Shown piece after piece: positions 54,101 through 58,713 of a DNA stretch of 64,000 nt. The stretch is taken from assembly GCA_963576565.1 (NCBI GenBank), contig OY755046.1:58755471-58819470 (forward strand). The letters run 5' to 3'. This DNA comes from Aspidapion aeneum (taxonomy: Eukaryota; Arthropoda; Insecta; Coleoptera; Brentidae). Within the stretch, counting starts at the first letter, position 1. Every line of letters starts with the position of its first letter. A program made the position numbers and the translations under genes. Under the pieces are notes generated by a model that saw only the letters and a list, made by a program, of their open reading frames with translations, was not told the origin of the DNA and did not search any database.

Positions 54101-56715
54101 TGACCAAGCCATTTAACTGATTTTATAATTCTTTGTTCCCACTCTTAAGGTATGAACTGTGAATACTTTTTATTAACACACAAACATACTCTAAAAGCAG
54201 CCAACTGCCTACAGCATATTGATCTTATCAAAGCAGTTTTTCCAAAAACTGAGTAATAAAAAAAAAATAAAAAAAAAATTTTTAGCTCCTAATTTTTTCA
54301 AGAAAAAAAAAGTTGCTCCAATTTTAAAATTTTTATTTATCTATGCGTTTCAGATGATTTTGAAACTTTTTTGTCCCGCTATCTGTCTGTCTGTCTTTCT
54401 GTCTGTCGGTATGTCTGTCTGTCTTGCTGTAACGACCAACGCGCATAACTCACCGCTTACCCGATTTGAATAAAATTTGGTACCTAGGCTGGGTCTTGGG
54501 TCAAGATGGTCCCATTTAAAAACATAATCCACCGAACACAAGCCAAATAAAAGGGTGGGGGTAGATTTCAAAAATTAGAGTTTATGTGAAAATATGGCGT
54601 GTGTGATATCAAACAAAATGTCATTGAGTCTGGAGTTAAACAAAATACATTGTAGTTTATTTTAAAAAAAGGGTGGGGGTAGATTTCAAAAATTAGAGTT
54701 TAGGTGACAATATGGCGTGTGTGATATCAAACCAAAGGTAACTGAGTCTAGAGTTAAATAAAATACATTTTAATTTAAAAAAAAGGTGGGGGTAGATTTC
54801 AAAAATTAGAGTTTAAGTCAAAACAAGGCTTGTGTGGTATCAAACGAAAGGTAATTGAGTCTGGACTTGAATAAAATATCGGCCACGGCTAACTGTTCCA
54901 TCCCCTTTTAGATGTATTACCAATTAAAGACCCATGGAAAAAATTAAGTGCTTTTTTGCTAATTATTGTTATTTTTTTTTTAGTGTCAGATGTCGAAAAG
55001 AAGCGTGTTGGCGAGGCATACAAGCGGTTAACAAATGGTGGCAGCCATCTTTTGGGACAGCAAAGTTTTGCTCAACATGTCTTAGGTACGTTTCTTTCCC
55101 TGTACAGATGTACAATACTATTTCCCATTCCCAGAGTATACTGTATGTTCTAAAAATTTCACAACAATTGAGCAAGGGACAGTGTTGCCAGATCCCACAG
55201 AAATATTGCATGAGAAATATTTCGAGAAAGCATGAGATTTTAATACGCACAGAAAAGCATGAGATGGCGGAATTGTCGCTGTTGCCTCTGGCATGCTGCT
55301 CAGTGCTCATTCATTAGGGACTGCCGGGCACTATTCTGACAGTTTCTCATTGAAAACTGACAGTTGATCTTTCAAAATTGACATACCAAAGTCGTTTGTA
55401 AATCCTGTCGTTTATTTTCCAGTAATAGTGGCGGCACTATTTTGAAAGAAGACAGCTGTTCTTATAATACGAAACTGTCAGAATAGTGCCCGGCACAATT
55501 ACTGCCTGGCTTTATTGCAATAAGTTCTATTATTGTAGGCACATAATACATAATATACGTATATATTTAGCTATATATTCTATGTTGCAGTACGCATGTT
55601 CTTTTTTTAATTGGCCAAATGCATGTCGTAAAGGTGTGGCACATAACATAATAATCGATTATCGTTTTTTGGGGAATACCCGAATAAGCGAACCGCTCAT
55701 TTGTAGAATACGTCATACTCTCAACCAGGAGCGAGGTTGCAATTTGCGATTATGAAACACGATCCAACGATGCCAAATGCCGGGACGTAAGCCGAATTCT
55801 CTTATGATTACTTTGTCATTTGTAGTTCATAGTTCCTGTATAATTAATTTTCAACTATAATTTATTTTTGTCTCTGTAAGCTGAAAAGCATGAGATTTTG
55901 CGATAAAATAATAATAGCATGAGATTTGTCTGAAAAACATGAGATCTGGCAAGGGATAGTCATACTGGCGGCCTCAGTACCAGCGAAAAAGTCACGGCTA
56001 TCAAAAAGGAAGAGAAAAATAATTTATCTTGTTTTTTTTAGGAGATGGAGTTCCCACACCGATAGTCGAGAGACTATACCTGGCCTGCGGAGGGGGCCCA
56101 CGAGGGATCAGCGAGAGAGATCTAGTTTGCGGTTTGGTGCTTCTTACTAAGGGCTCTGAAGATGAAAAAATCAAGTAAGTCTTGAGAATCTAGAGGTTGG
56201 TTCAAATTGGACACTTTTGAGATGTGTAAGGTACACAATGTTCCAAATTCGATGTTATTGGGAGGTTTCAGGTATTTCTAGGAGTGATCAGTGACTTGGG
56301 AGGTGAATATCTTGAAAATCGAAGGTCAGTTTTTTCTGTCTGCCCGAGAAATACCTGAAACCGTCCTAAAACGTCGAACATGAACCTTGTACCTTCAAAA
56401 AATTAAACATTAGGTGTTGTATTAAAGGAAATTTGACATTAATATAAAAAATAGAATAAAGAGAGTTATTGGTAAGAAAAATAACTACTTTATGCAATAT
56501 CTCACTAAAAGTGATAAATGAAATTAATTGACAGTTTGATTCTTAATTTACAAAAAAAAAACGTGTATAATGTCTATGTATAAGATAAAGAAATATTTCT
56601 GCTCAAAAGCCTGATCATCTATGCAAAATGCAGTTTGTTCCATTAAAATTGGTGGAATATTTCGTAAGTTATCTCACGAACAGAATAAACCAAGAAAAAA
56701 TAGAATAAGTAGAGG

Positions 56716-56752
<37 letters not shown>

Positions 56753-58666
56753 GGGACAAATTATTAACCTAAAAGAAGAAAACTAAATAGCTGAAATCAA
56801 GAGATGAGTAAGATTGGCCTGGGTAACATTCGGTAAATTAAAGTACATATTACAAAATAAAAAATACCCTCAGTACATAAAAACGAAAGTGTATAACCAA
56901 TGTATCCTTCCTGTACTTACCTATGGATCCCAGACCTGGACTCTTACAAAATGAAATATGGATAAGGTAACAAAAGTCTGGAAAACTTGGGAAAATAAAA
57001 GAGGTAGGGGAATACACCGAATAAGATGGGCGGACGATTTGATTAAGCATGCGGGAACTAGATGGATGAACACGGCGACAGACAAAGCACTGTGGAAGAT
57101 ATTGGGGGAGGCCTATCTCCAAAGATGGATCAAAGAAGGCTACATAAATAGACTACCATTAACGCTTCGATTGTGGCTTACTTATAATTTTCTTCTTTCA
57201 GATTCCTATGGACCCTCTACTGCAACGACTCCGGCACGCACATCACTCGAGGAGAGTTTCAACAGGCTCTTCAATCAGAGGGCACCCTACCGCCCCCTGA
57301 CGGTCAGTCGACGAAACCGAACATCAATTGGGATAGGACTCTCCTAACTTTGTTCGGAGTTGGACAAGAAAAGGCAGGGTTCGAGGATTTTAGAAGTTGG
57401 ATCAAATATAATAAAGAGGCTACGATTTTGTCCAAATGGTAAGAAACTTTTATTTATGGTACATCTATGCAAGACACACCGCTGCTTTTATGGGGGGAGT
57501 GGTCTTTAAATCATTGAAAAATAATTTTTTTCAGATTTAAAAATAAGTTGCAAAAGGAGACTAGCAGGAAAATATAAAAATCAATATTTTTTTTCCACGT
57601 ATTTATTTAAATGCCTATAAAAGCTGCGCCACTGGCGTAAGGGTGCGTGTCACATTATTAGAGAGGATTTTTTCACATCATGAGAGAGGACTTTTTGTCA
57701 GCCTTAATAATTATTACTTAGTTCTAGCCCCAAGTTAAAAGGTTGCAAATAATTAAGAAAATAATGTGAGCAACCACTTTTGAGGGGGATGAGGGAGGGA
57801 TTGCCTCACACCCCCACTTTATAAGGCCAACTCCAAAAATTGATAATTTGAGGATTCCTTGAAATACATTGATTTTTATTCTATCGCGGCTGTTTTGTAA
57901 AGATATATCTAACTTATAAAATATGTATCTGTATACAATGGATTTTTACTAAAAATATTTTGAGAAAAACAATTCGTTAATGATAAAAAATTCAAAAGTT
58001 TAAATTAAAATTTTTTTTTTTTTGGTGTGCATATTTCACGTGCACCACTGGTTTCAGAGGATAGTCAGGTACACTGATGGAAAGGAAAGCTTGTCTGCTC
58101 ATAAAATGATCTCCAGAGGATTTTTAAAAAAGTTGATAGTTTTCGAGTTATTAGCAAAAAACTGTCAAAAGTCAATTTTTACAGTTTAAGGTATGTTTCT
58201 CCAACACCTTATTAGATATTTTAAATTTTTCTCTTTTTCTTACAGGCTACTATCCAACCCCTCTGTCTCTCTCAGTTCAGAAGTGGAAACCCCCACCTTC
58301 TACCAAACACTGGCAGGGGTCACTCATCTGGAAGAACAGGATATTTGCGAGTTGGAGAAGTGCTTCTGGCAGATACAGGGAAATTCCCCCACCGGCCATC
58401 TGGATTTCAATTGTTTAATGTCTTTGGTTTGTCCGCCTGTCCCGCTAAAGGCTTGCAAAGGGTATGTAAAGTCTAATTTGTAGAAAAACAAATATTTCAT
58501 ATAATAATTTATGTCAGATCAAACATTTGGTGATTTTTAAAATTTTAAAAATTTTTCAGATTATTTTTGGCTCTAGATGTCAACAGGGATGACCACGTTG
58601 ATTTCAAGGAACTATGCTGCGGCATTTCGGCCGCCTGTAGAGGTCCTGTCACTGAGAGAATGAAGT
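18127..58666 (+). CDS. Usp32: Ubiquitin carboxyl-terminal hydrolase 32, N-terminal six exons (partial)
   Basis: Deubiquitinase of Golgi/endosomal membranes; the catalytic USP domain lies beyond the window. Exons are 18127-18184, 54984-55085, 56042-56174, 57202-57438, 58246-58461 and 58560-58666, all GT/AG, phases matching, for 284 codons. It starts MGAKDSKQSC, matching the MGAKES-type N-terminus of animal USP32 (glycine-2 myristoylation context). It continues GDGVP and LVCGLVLLTKG, then TPTFYQTLAGVTHLEEQDI, which is nearly identical to vertebrate USP32. The last exon has an EF-hand loop DVNRDDHVDFKE (D1, N3, D5, H7, D9, E12) and GISAACRGPVTERMK, followed in other species by a second EF-hand. 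Intron 1 is 36.8 kb and consists almost wholly of transposons. No seventh exon is visible before 64000, so intron 6 is at least 5.3 kb. Confidence 0.93.
18185..19648. other. Start of USP32 intron 1
   Basis: AT-rich, no exon and no element whose ends I can define. Around 18941-19500 there is text-like similarity between short runs (TATAGGTAT, TTTACTT) only. Confidence 0.35.
19649..20119. mobile_element. hAT-type MITE with decamer array, AGATTGTG version
   Basis: Flanked by an exact 8-bp duplication AAATAAAC (19641-19648 and 20120-20127), the hAT hallmark. Terminal repeats are TGAGGGGTGAACAGCT and AGCTGTTCACCCCTCG. Inside both ends are runs of degenerate ~10-bp units (AAGATTGTGA, GGGATTGTGG), about four on the left and about ten on the right. 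They flank a G/C-rich centre with CAACAAAAATTCTTGCAACC and poly-C. No coding capacity. Confidence 0.85.
20330..20812 (-). mobile_element. Hairpin-ended element, copy B (minus)
   Basis: Starts on the plus strand with CTATGGGCACCTAAGCTCAC and ends with AGCTCACACTACTATAG ... GTAGTGTGAGCT. It has one subrepeat, the core (GAAATCGGGCAAGCCGTTTT on this strand) and a short ACAGACAGACAGAC tract. A shorter derivative of element A in reverse orientation. Confidence 0.75.
20950..21275. repeat. Large imperfect palindrome
   Basis: Left: GGCAGATTCAAAAATATAAA and CTAACCATTTTTGAGAAAAAAG. Right, reverse complement: TTTCTCAAAAACAGTTAGAG and TTTATATTTTTGAATCTGCC. About 320 bp, no coding signal; probably a MITE. 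Confidence 0.6.
21983..22155. mobile_element. hAT-type MITE, short TCCTGTA version
   Basis: GAAGGGTGATCAACTG ... CAGCTGATCACTTC ends with an array of (A)GTCCTGTATA-like ~10-bp units between and no central core. The flanks are T-runs, so an 8-bp duplication cannot be judged. Confidence 0.65.
22598..22712 (+). mobile_element. Hairpin-ended element, copy C (5' end only)
   Basis: TAGCTCACACATATACTATA ... TGTAGTGTGAGCTATGGTG hairpin, then the usual GTTGCTCCGATTTCAAAA and CAGATGATTTTGAAA. It then passes straight into the 169-bp satellite instead of the CTGT tract. Confidence 0.75.
22713..23955. repeat. 169-bp satellite array, seven and a half units
   Basis: TAAATGACGTTTTTCAGAAT recurs at 22723, 22892, 23061, 23230, 23399, 23568 and 23737, an exact 169-bp period. 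The next copy at 23894 comes after 157 bp because of a 12-bp deletion. Units are over 90% alike by eye and include GTGTGGCTTTTTCGCATC and GTATAGTTTGGGAGATATGA. The open frames on the minus strand are repeat artefacts: the same 20 or so residues recur. The array begins inside hairpin element C and stops where a hAT MITE begins. Confidence 0.95.
23956..24385. mobile_element. hAT-type MITE, TCCTGTA version, full with core
   Basis: GGAGGGGTGATCAGCTG start and AGTTGATCACCCCTC end. The left arm has ACAGGACTATACAGGACTTC-type units and the right arm the same family. The centre has AAGGTCGGCAAAGGCAAATC and GACCGCGAATG. It interrupts the satellite in the middle of a unit (after TGGCCCCAC). I do not see a clean 8-bp duplication. 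Confidence 0.75.
24386..24830 (+). mobile_element. Second core-element family, plus copy
   Basis: Contains AGCTCCTAAACCGCTGAACC, GACACTCTAACGCGCTGATT and GGCTGATATATCATGGCTTC, matching 8265-8590 in reverse and 53200-53525 directly. Its start (GAAGGTATTATTTTCGACG) matches 9615-9700 in reverse. Confidence 0.6.
24831..25344. other. Intronic sequence, nothing recognised
   Basis: Contains C-rich low-complexity patches (CCCCCCACCCCTC, CTTCCCCCCC). No gene or definable element. Confidence 0.4.
25345..25612. mobile_element. CTTATTGSAATAAA MITE, diverged copy
   Basis: Left CTTATTGGAATAAAACCTGA, right TCAGGTTTTATTCCAATAAG. Internal AAGCAGCTG and TCAGCTGTTAGTTTTC match the 28791-29066 family. Decayed member of that palindromic family. 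Confidence 0.65.
26998..27733 (-). mobile_element. Hairpin-ended element, copy D (minus)
   Basis: CTCTGCCAATATATGGGCCC and CTAAGCTCACACTAGG start, three ~110-bp subrepeats (GATATCACACACGCCATATT), core, ACAGACAGACAGACATAC tract, and AGCTCACACTACTATAG ... TGTGTGAGC end. It lies in the loop of the 26624-28430 transposon. Confidence 0.8.
27735..27997. mobile_element. Small palindromic MITE beside copy D
   Basis: Left CGATTAGCACATGTACCTTT, then TTTGACAGTTTGTAAGGTTCC. Right, reverse complement: GGAAACCTTACAAACTGTC, then AAACGTACATTTGCCAATCG. About 263 bp, no coding capacity. Confidence 0.65.
28612..28745. mobile_element. hAT-type MITE remnant
   Basis: CGAGGGGTGATCAGCTG at the left edge, decayed ACTACAGGATAATAC-type units, and GGTTCAGCTGTTAC on the right. 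It abuts the LINE-2a fragment directly. Confidence 0.5.
28791..29066. mobile_element. CTTATTGCAATAAA MITE, type copy
   Basis: GGGACTTATTGCAATAAAGC ... GCTTTATTGCAATAAATCTC, flanked by TA at both ends. The halves are inverted almost throughout (CAGGCAGTAATTGTGCCGGG versus GTGCCCGACACTATTATTGC, and AGAACAGCTGTCTCC versus GATCAGCTGTCAG). 276 bp, non-coding. Eight members lie in the window. Confidence 0.8.
29395..32712 (+). mobile_element. LINE-2a copy (plus) with an expanded interior
   Basis: The region before the reverse transcriptase (REPSRETMQKLQTKIKNINS) is amplified into the 168-bp array. After it come NKSPVKKEVTAEMLKY, FSTVDHLLTIKILMERVSE, IAFIEFEKAFDSIEH and, after deletions, NHLRYAVDIALITDKKK. 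The tail reads SNMDNVTKGQRSMEG and TERKSNKWIRNKRKVSDVRG. There are many stops, and the YADD box is changed (YAVD). The catalytic core is incomplete. Confidence 0.85.
29483..31440. repeat. 168-bp satellite made from LINE-2a, about twelve units
   Basis: GGAACCATCGCGAGAAACC recurs every 168 bp (29483, 29651, 29819, 29987 and so on to 31331). Units are nearly identical, with a few shared variants (CATAAAC/CGTAAAC, CCATGCAG/CCTTGCAG, GAAAACG/GAAGACG). The unit is LINE coding sequence (56 codons long, but with a TGA in it) from which an 18-bp stretch next to NKSP is missing. The unshortened version survives at 31446-31463 beyond the last unit. Confidence 0.95.
32758..33480 (+). mobile_element. Hairpin-ended element, copy E
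   Basis: TTTAGCTCACACTACTAC ... GTAGTGTGAGCTATGG hairpin, about ten CTGT/ATGT units, core ACGACCAACCCGCATAAC, three ~113-bp subrepeats, and an end hairpin with CTAGTGTGAGCTTAGGTGCC. Cleanest complete plus-strand copy. Confidence 0.82.
33481..33782. other. Intronic sequence, nothing recognised
   Basis: Short spacer between element E and a MITE. No coding or repeat signal I can define. Confidence 0.4.
33783..34029. mobile_element. CTTATTGCAATAAA MITE
   Basis: TA|GAGACGTATTGCAATAAAGC ... TTGCAATAAGTCCC|TA. Same interior as 28791-29066, with a deletion of about 30 bp after the left tip. Confidence 0.8.
34030..35174. other. Intronic sequence, nothing recognised
   Basis: AT-rich. CATTCCTCTGG recurs at about 34533, 34912 and 35065, too short and spaced to define an element. 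No exon or RNA gene seen. Confidence 0.4.
35175..35545. mobile_element. Palindromic MITE (AAGCCAAGTTCTCGAAT family)
   Basis: Left: GAGCCAAGTACGCGAAAATG, AAAGCCAAGTTCTCGAATAC, then AACTTGGCTATTACGGC. Right: the reverse complement of each (GTAATAGCAAAGTTT, AGAACTTGGCTTTACTT, GTACTTGGC). A sister lies at 39845-40150. Confidence 0.7.
35642..37131. repeat. Tandem duplication of a 745-bp segment
   Basis: 35642-36386 is repeated at 36387-37131 with only a handful of differences (for example one A less in an A-run near 36810, and TTTTCAGTG/TTTTTAGTG). Each unit includes CAATCCTCGTAATAAAAGTG, a single CAGGGTCTTTT end of the palindromic family, and CTATGCACTTAGGTCACC. The near identity means a recent event or an assembly artefact. 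Confidence 0.92.
37369..37499. mobile_element. 131-bp palindromic MITE with TAA duplication (Harbinger-like)
   Basis: TACCCTGTTTCCACCAATGC ... GCATTGGTGGAAACAGGGTA, flanked by TAA on both sides (37366-37368, 37500-37502). It splits the zinc-knuckle segment of the LINE exactly. A TWA target and 3-bp duplication point to PIF/Harbinger. Confidence 0.75.
37752..39141. mobile_element. 1.39-kb inverted-repeat DNA transposon with a THAP-like remnant
   Basis: Terminal repeats CCGCAGCCAACGATAAAGAC and the reverse complement of GTCTTTCTCGTGGGCTGCGG match at 23 of the first 25 positions. A 5-bp duplication CTCAC flanks it (37747-37751, 39142-39146). It sits inside the RNase-H LINE. On the minus strand near 38850 a broken frame reads VISVVPCRSNYKTES, like the start of a THAP zinc finger (C-x-S-N-Y-K), and further on KILDKIDQVIDILSDIFDSE. 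A THAP-type (P-like) transposase origin is possible but not shown. Confidence 0.65.
39845..40150. mobile_element. Palindromic MITE, second copy of the 35175-35545 family
   Basis: AAAGCCAAGTTCTTCAATAC ... GAAGAACTTGGCTTTACTTT with a central CTATTCCAGCCAAACTTC; the same order of motifs as the first copy. Confidence 0.7.
40235..40765. repeat. Degenerate tandem repeat, about 125-140-bp period, four units
   Basis: GGTTTTATCATAGTTCCTAT, CTCTAGCGTT, TGTTACTTTTACATAACTTT recur in order near 40265, 40405, 40545 and (decayed) 40685. Units differ at perhaps 20% of positions, so this is an older array. Confidence 0.75.
40766..41364. other. Intronic sequence with element edges
   Basis: A short (CTTG)4 run lies at about 40991, and one CAGGGTGTCCCA-type end (TGGGACACCCTGTACATA) at about 41153. 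No gene seen. Confidence 0.4.
41365..41612. mobile_element. CTTATTGCAATAAA MITE, ATTATTGAAATAAA subtype
   Basis: TA|GAGAATTATTGAAATAAAGC ... GTATTTCAATAATTCTC|TA. The interior has CCAGGCTATAATAGTGCCAG and GTGCCTGGCACAATTATAGC. TA duplication exact. Confidence 0.8.
41613..41817. other. Intronic spacer
   Basis: Nothing recognised between a MITE and the 3' end of a LINE-3a copy. Confidence 0.3.
41818..42530 (-). mobile_element. LINE-3a, 3' end of a copy (minus)
   Basis: Minus strand: MESVEMDAIRRSMRISRADY, TDDITKRQLIWYGHVQRMND and KQVLEWQPIGGRKRGRPKLK, the conserved C-terminal tail after the reverse transcriptase, then DRRRWRIGVGQCRKTF and a TAG-rich 3' tail (TACTACTACTA on plus at 41821). Upstream to 42530 the frame is broken. 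The plus-strand copy at 62820-63165 matches closely. Confidence 0.85.
42531..43184. other. Intronic sequence with a single palindromic-family arm
   Basis: 42630-42800 carries CTACGAGGTTTATCAAGAAG and CTCGGCTAGAAACACCTGAA, matching one arm of 51712-52513. It ends GGGCCCACCGTGTATA. The rest shows nothing. Confidence 0.5.
43185..43853. mobile_element. TA-type palindromic MITE, CAGGGTGTCCCAACTAAAAG subtype
   Basis: CAGGGTGTCCCAACTAAAAG ... CTTTTAGTTGGAACACCCTG flanked by TA. The arms include CCTCGAAGATGG and its partner and run about 300 bp each. Non-coding; the open frames on the two arms are mirror images. Confidence 0.78.
43975..44225. mobile_element. CTTATTGCAATAAA MITE
   Basis: GACTTTTGCAATACAGAAAG ... 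GCTTTATTGCAATAAGTCCC followed by TA. The left tip is diverged. Confidence 0.75.
44234..44525. mobile_element. CTTATTGCAATAAA MITE, neighbouring truncated copy
   Basis: GGGACTTCTTGGAAGAAAGC after TA, only eight bases from the previous member. The interior is similar; the right tip is missing where a LINE-2a copy begins. Confidence 0.65.
44528..45360 (-). mobile_element. LINE-2a copy (minus)
   Basis: From 45350 on the minus strand: LFNQALEDVSKNLDWEEIGI, NHIRYANDIALITDKKVELD (YADD changed to YAND), DITIRINQEKLEQAKEYMYL and AEIKRRVRLTWAAFGKLSYI. The tail is SNMDKVTKAQKSMERQMLHL, ending in the 3' region at 44528. It is the best reading of the family's RT thumb and tail. Confidence 0.87.
45361..45834. 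repeat. Intronic sequence with a ~190-bp direct repeat
   Basis: CACTTTAGTTCATTACACC ... GATGCCAAGAAATCTAAAA ... TGCCCTATTCTCAAAT at about 45540-45655 recurs at about 45730-45825 in the same order. No gene. Confidence 0.6.
45835..46750 (+). mobile_element. LINE-2a copy (plus)
   Basis: Plus strand, broken frames: AGFKKGFSTVDHLL, IAFIDFEKALYSIEHWAVKE, ISARNGDTIFPKLFNQALED, NHLKYADDIALITDKKEKLL (intact YADD box). The tail is SNMDKVTKAQRSMVRQMLHI. 5'-truncated. Head-to-head with the copy at 44528-45360. Confidence 0.85.
46757..46855. repeat. Left part of a repeat split by LINE-1a
   Basis: CTAAACTCTTTCACCTCAGA to GCATGTTTAA matches 47966-48040, where the repeat is uninterrupted. Confidence 0.7.
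46856..47715 (-). mobile_element. LINE-1a copy (minus), with target-site evidence
   Basis: Minus strand: CFADDQIVVAQDYDDLEYMT, LEVNLNKTEYMCVGG, KYLGLKITADGTLDKAIKDR, YGSEVWPIKDRTIDRTEKML, EMDYWRRAAGKSKRERVTNQ. The RT is cut just before FADD. It is very close to 836-1840 but with an intact frame of 183 codons. Flanking TTAAGGAATATTT and TTAAGGGCTATTT look like a ~13-bp target-site duplication. Confidence 0.88.
47716..48149. repeat. Duplicated intronic repeat
   Basis: 47735-47860 and 48045-48155 share ATATTTTACTTTCTTGAAAA-type sequence, TTGTCGTTCTACATATGTCG and TTCGATGAAAAATGTAAATT. The second copy also carries the sequence found left of the LINE-1a insertion, so it preserves the empty site. 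Confidence 0.7.
48150..48775. mobile_element. Inverted-repeat element (GGGCCACGATCC family)
   Basis: Left: GGACGGGCCACGATCCTCC, then CATCCGGGGCTGATTTTTTT. Right: ATTCAGCCCCGGGAGAAC and TTCAGGGTCGTGGCCTCTAT. The arms are imperfect and the centre non-coding. Flanks are AGGGCTATCAAAATG and TGTTGGCCTTGATAGG; duplication not resolved. Confidence 0.55.
48776..49284. other. Intronic sequence, nothing recognised
   Basis: AT-rich. AAAAGTGA-type short motifs repeat loosely (48980-49210), but no unit can be defined. Confidence 0.35.
49285..49515. repeat. Near-perfect hairpin, about 230 bp
   Basis: AACACCTAACTGCAAAATC, CTACTAGTCGCAGTTGGGTA and CAAAATT on the left; AATTTTGTACCCAACTGCAA, CTACTAG-type partner and CAGTTGGGTGTTTATTTTT on the right. 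Arms are about 65 bp. Probably a MITE; ends not resolved. Confidence 0.65.
49674..51075. repeat. Tandem duplication, about 715-730-bp unit, with its edge inside a hAT MITE
   Basis: CTACAACTATTACTAATAGG at 49674 recurs at 50387, and GAGGGGTGATCAGCTG at 50201 recurs at 50930 (one base changed). Both units hold GGGAGATAGGTGGGAGCA, CTTAAGGCCGACATCATGTG-like sequence and TCTAGCGCGACACAAACTTA. Unit 1 stops in the centre of the MITE; unit 2 continues through the whole of it. Confidence 0.88.
50200..50380. mobile_element. hAT-type MITE, left half in duplication unit 1
   Basis: CGAGGGGTGATCAGCTG after AATAAAAG, then CGTCCTACAGGACTTTAATA and TCCTGTA units, ending at the GACCAAAAAAAAAAG core. The right half is absent because the duplication breakpoint lies here. 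Confidence 0.75.
50929..51297. mobile_element. hAT-type MITE, TCCTGTA version, complete
   Basis: CAAGGGGTGATCAGCTG ... CAGCTGATCACCCCTTG with an exact 8-bp duplication AATAAAAG (50921-50928, 51298-51305). The related site at about 35730 (CGTAATAAAAGTGTCTTTTT) shows a matching empty target. Arms of (A)GTCCTGTATA-like units, about five and nine; the core has GCGACC, an A-run and GAGAGCCGATTTGCCTTTG. 369 bp, non-coding. Confidence 0.88.
51298..51711. other. Intronic sequence, nothing recognised
   Basis: AT-rich with no definable element except the start of the palindrome at its right edge. Confidence 0.35.
51712..52513. mobile_element. TA-type palindromic MITE, CAGGGTCAAATTCG subtype
   Basis: CAGGGTCAAATTCGACGTTT ... 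AAGCATCGAATTTGGCCC ... CACCCTG, flanked by TA. About 400-bp arms; the halves carry GACGTCTCGAAAATCGAGCC and its partner. Non-coding. Confidence 0.78.
52554..52835. mobile_element. CTTATTGCAATAAA MITE
   Basis: TA|GGGACTTATTGCAATAAAGC ... TTATTGCAATAAGTTCC|TA; the interior closely follows 28791-29066. Confidence 0.82.
52836..53099. other. Intronic sequence, nothing recognised
   Basis: AT-rich spacer without gene or element ends. Confidence 0.35.
53100..53525 (+). mobile_element. Second core-element family, plus copy
   Basis: GTGTGTGTGTCTGTCCGTTT, then GCTCGTGAACCGCTGGACCA, GTTCGACACTGTAACGAGC and GGCTGATATATAGCGCAGG; the same order as 24480-24830. It has a short GT/CTGT stretch in place of a long microsatellite. 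Confidence 0.62.
53526..53984. other. Intronic sequence, nothing recognised
   Basis: AT-rich spacer before the SINE. Confidence 0.35.
53985..54075 (-). mobile_element. tRNA-headed SINE fragment
   Basis: Minus strand has a perfect B box and T-arm (GGTTCCGGGTTCGAGTCCCG) preceded by an A-box-like GCAATTAGTAGGGCGAGAGC. It lacks a matching 3' acceptor half and CCA-side pairing, so I take it as a tRNA-derived SINE head rather than a functional tRNA gene. No other copy in the window. Confidence 0.5.
54076..54284. other. Intronic spacer
   Basis: Nothing recognised; ends in A-rich low complexity before element F. Confidence 0.3.
54285..54876 (+). mobile_element. Hairpin-ended element, copy F (both hairpins lost)
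   Basis: Starts at CTCCTAATTTTTTCAAG, that is inside the usual 5' part. It keeps a short CTGT tract, core ACGACCAACGCGCATAACTC and three subrepeats, and stops at GAATAAAATATC before the 3' hairpin. It ends about 100 bp before USP32 exon 2. Confidence 0.75.
54984..55085 (+). CDS. Usp32: USP32 exon 2
   Basis: Acceptor after a long T-run (TTTTAG), donor TTAG|GTACGT. It encodes SDVEKKRVGEAYKRL and GQQSFAQHVLG, aligning with the EF-hand-like segment that starts vertebrate USP32. Confidence 0.88.
55190..55965. mobile_element. Inverted-repeat element with GCATGAGAT motifs, in USP32 intron 2
   Basis: Left: CAGTGTTGCCAGATCCC and three CATGAGAT/CATGAGAA motifs (55207-55265). Right: three GCATGAGAT motifs (55877-55945) and GATCTGGCAAGGGATAG. 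The ends resemble insect hAT-type CAGTGTTGCC termini, but I see no clean 8-bp duplication. It contains a nested MITE. Confidence 0.5.
55317..55527. mobile_element. CTTATTGCAATAAA MITE, nested and reduced
   Basis: GGGACTGCCGGGCACTATTC ... TTATTGCAATAAGTTC|TA. About 30 bp of the left tip are missing; the interior is typical. Confidence 0.72.
56042..56174 (+). CDS. Usp32: USP32 exon 3
   Basis: Encodes GDGVPTPIVERLYLACGGG and ERDLVCGLVLLTKGSEDEKI; canonical borders, phase 1 in and 2 out. Confidence 0.93.
56220..56695. repeat. Remnant of a CAGGGTG palindromic element in USP32 intron 3
   Basis: GTTCCAAATTCGATGTTATT and GGTTTCAGGTATTTC near 56240 face GAAATACCTGAAACC and CGTCGAACATGAACC near 56355-56390. 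Decayed relative of 11382-11998. The rest of the interval shows nothing. Confidence 0.5.
56696..57170 (+). mobile_element. LINE-2a fragment in USP32 intron 3
   Basis: Plus strand: a (TA)n run at about 56722-56750, then TAEIKR-region remnants, CILPVLTYGSQTWTLTK-like sequence, and WENKRGRGIHRIRWADDLIK, HAGTRWMNTATDKALWKILG and EAYLQRWIKE, the C-terminal end of the family. It has an internal deletion and ends just before exon 4. Confidence 0.8.
57202..57438 (+). CDS. Usp32: USP32 exon 4
   Basis: Acceptor CTTTCAG, donor AATG|GTAAGA. It encodes FLWTLYCNDSGTHITRGEFQ ... FEDFRSWIKYNKEATILSKW. The FxxFRxWLxxNK pattern matches USP32. A LINE-2a fragment ends only about 40 bp upstream of this exon. Confidence 0.93.
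57439..58245. other. USP32 intron 4
   Basis: About 0.8 kb, AT-rich, no transposon I can define, with a CTTTTTCTTACAG acceptor tract at the end. Confidence 0.5.
58246..58461 (+). CDS. Usp32: USP32 exon 5
   Basis: Acceptor TCTTACAG, donor AAAGG|GTATGT. It encodes WLLSNPSVSLSSE, then TPTFYQTLAGVTHLEEQDI, the most conserved block of this region of USP32. Confidence 0.96.
58560..58666 (+). CDS. Usp32: USP32 exon 6 (EF-hand)
   Basis: Acceptor TTTTTCAG, donor AAGT|GTGAGT. It encodes the EF-hand loop DVNRDDHVDFKE with all acidic or polar ligand positions kept, then CRGPVTERMK. Confidence 0.95.
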
Positions 58667-58713
58667 GTGAGTAAAAAAATATCTATTTTGTTCTGTTAAG
58701 GCCACTTTACAAG

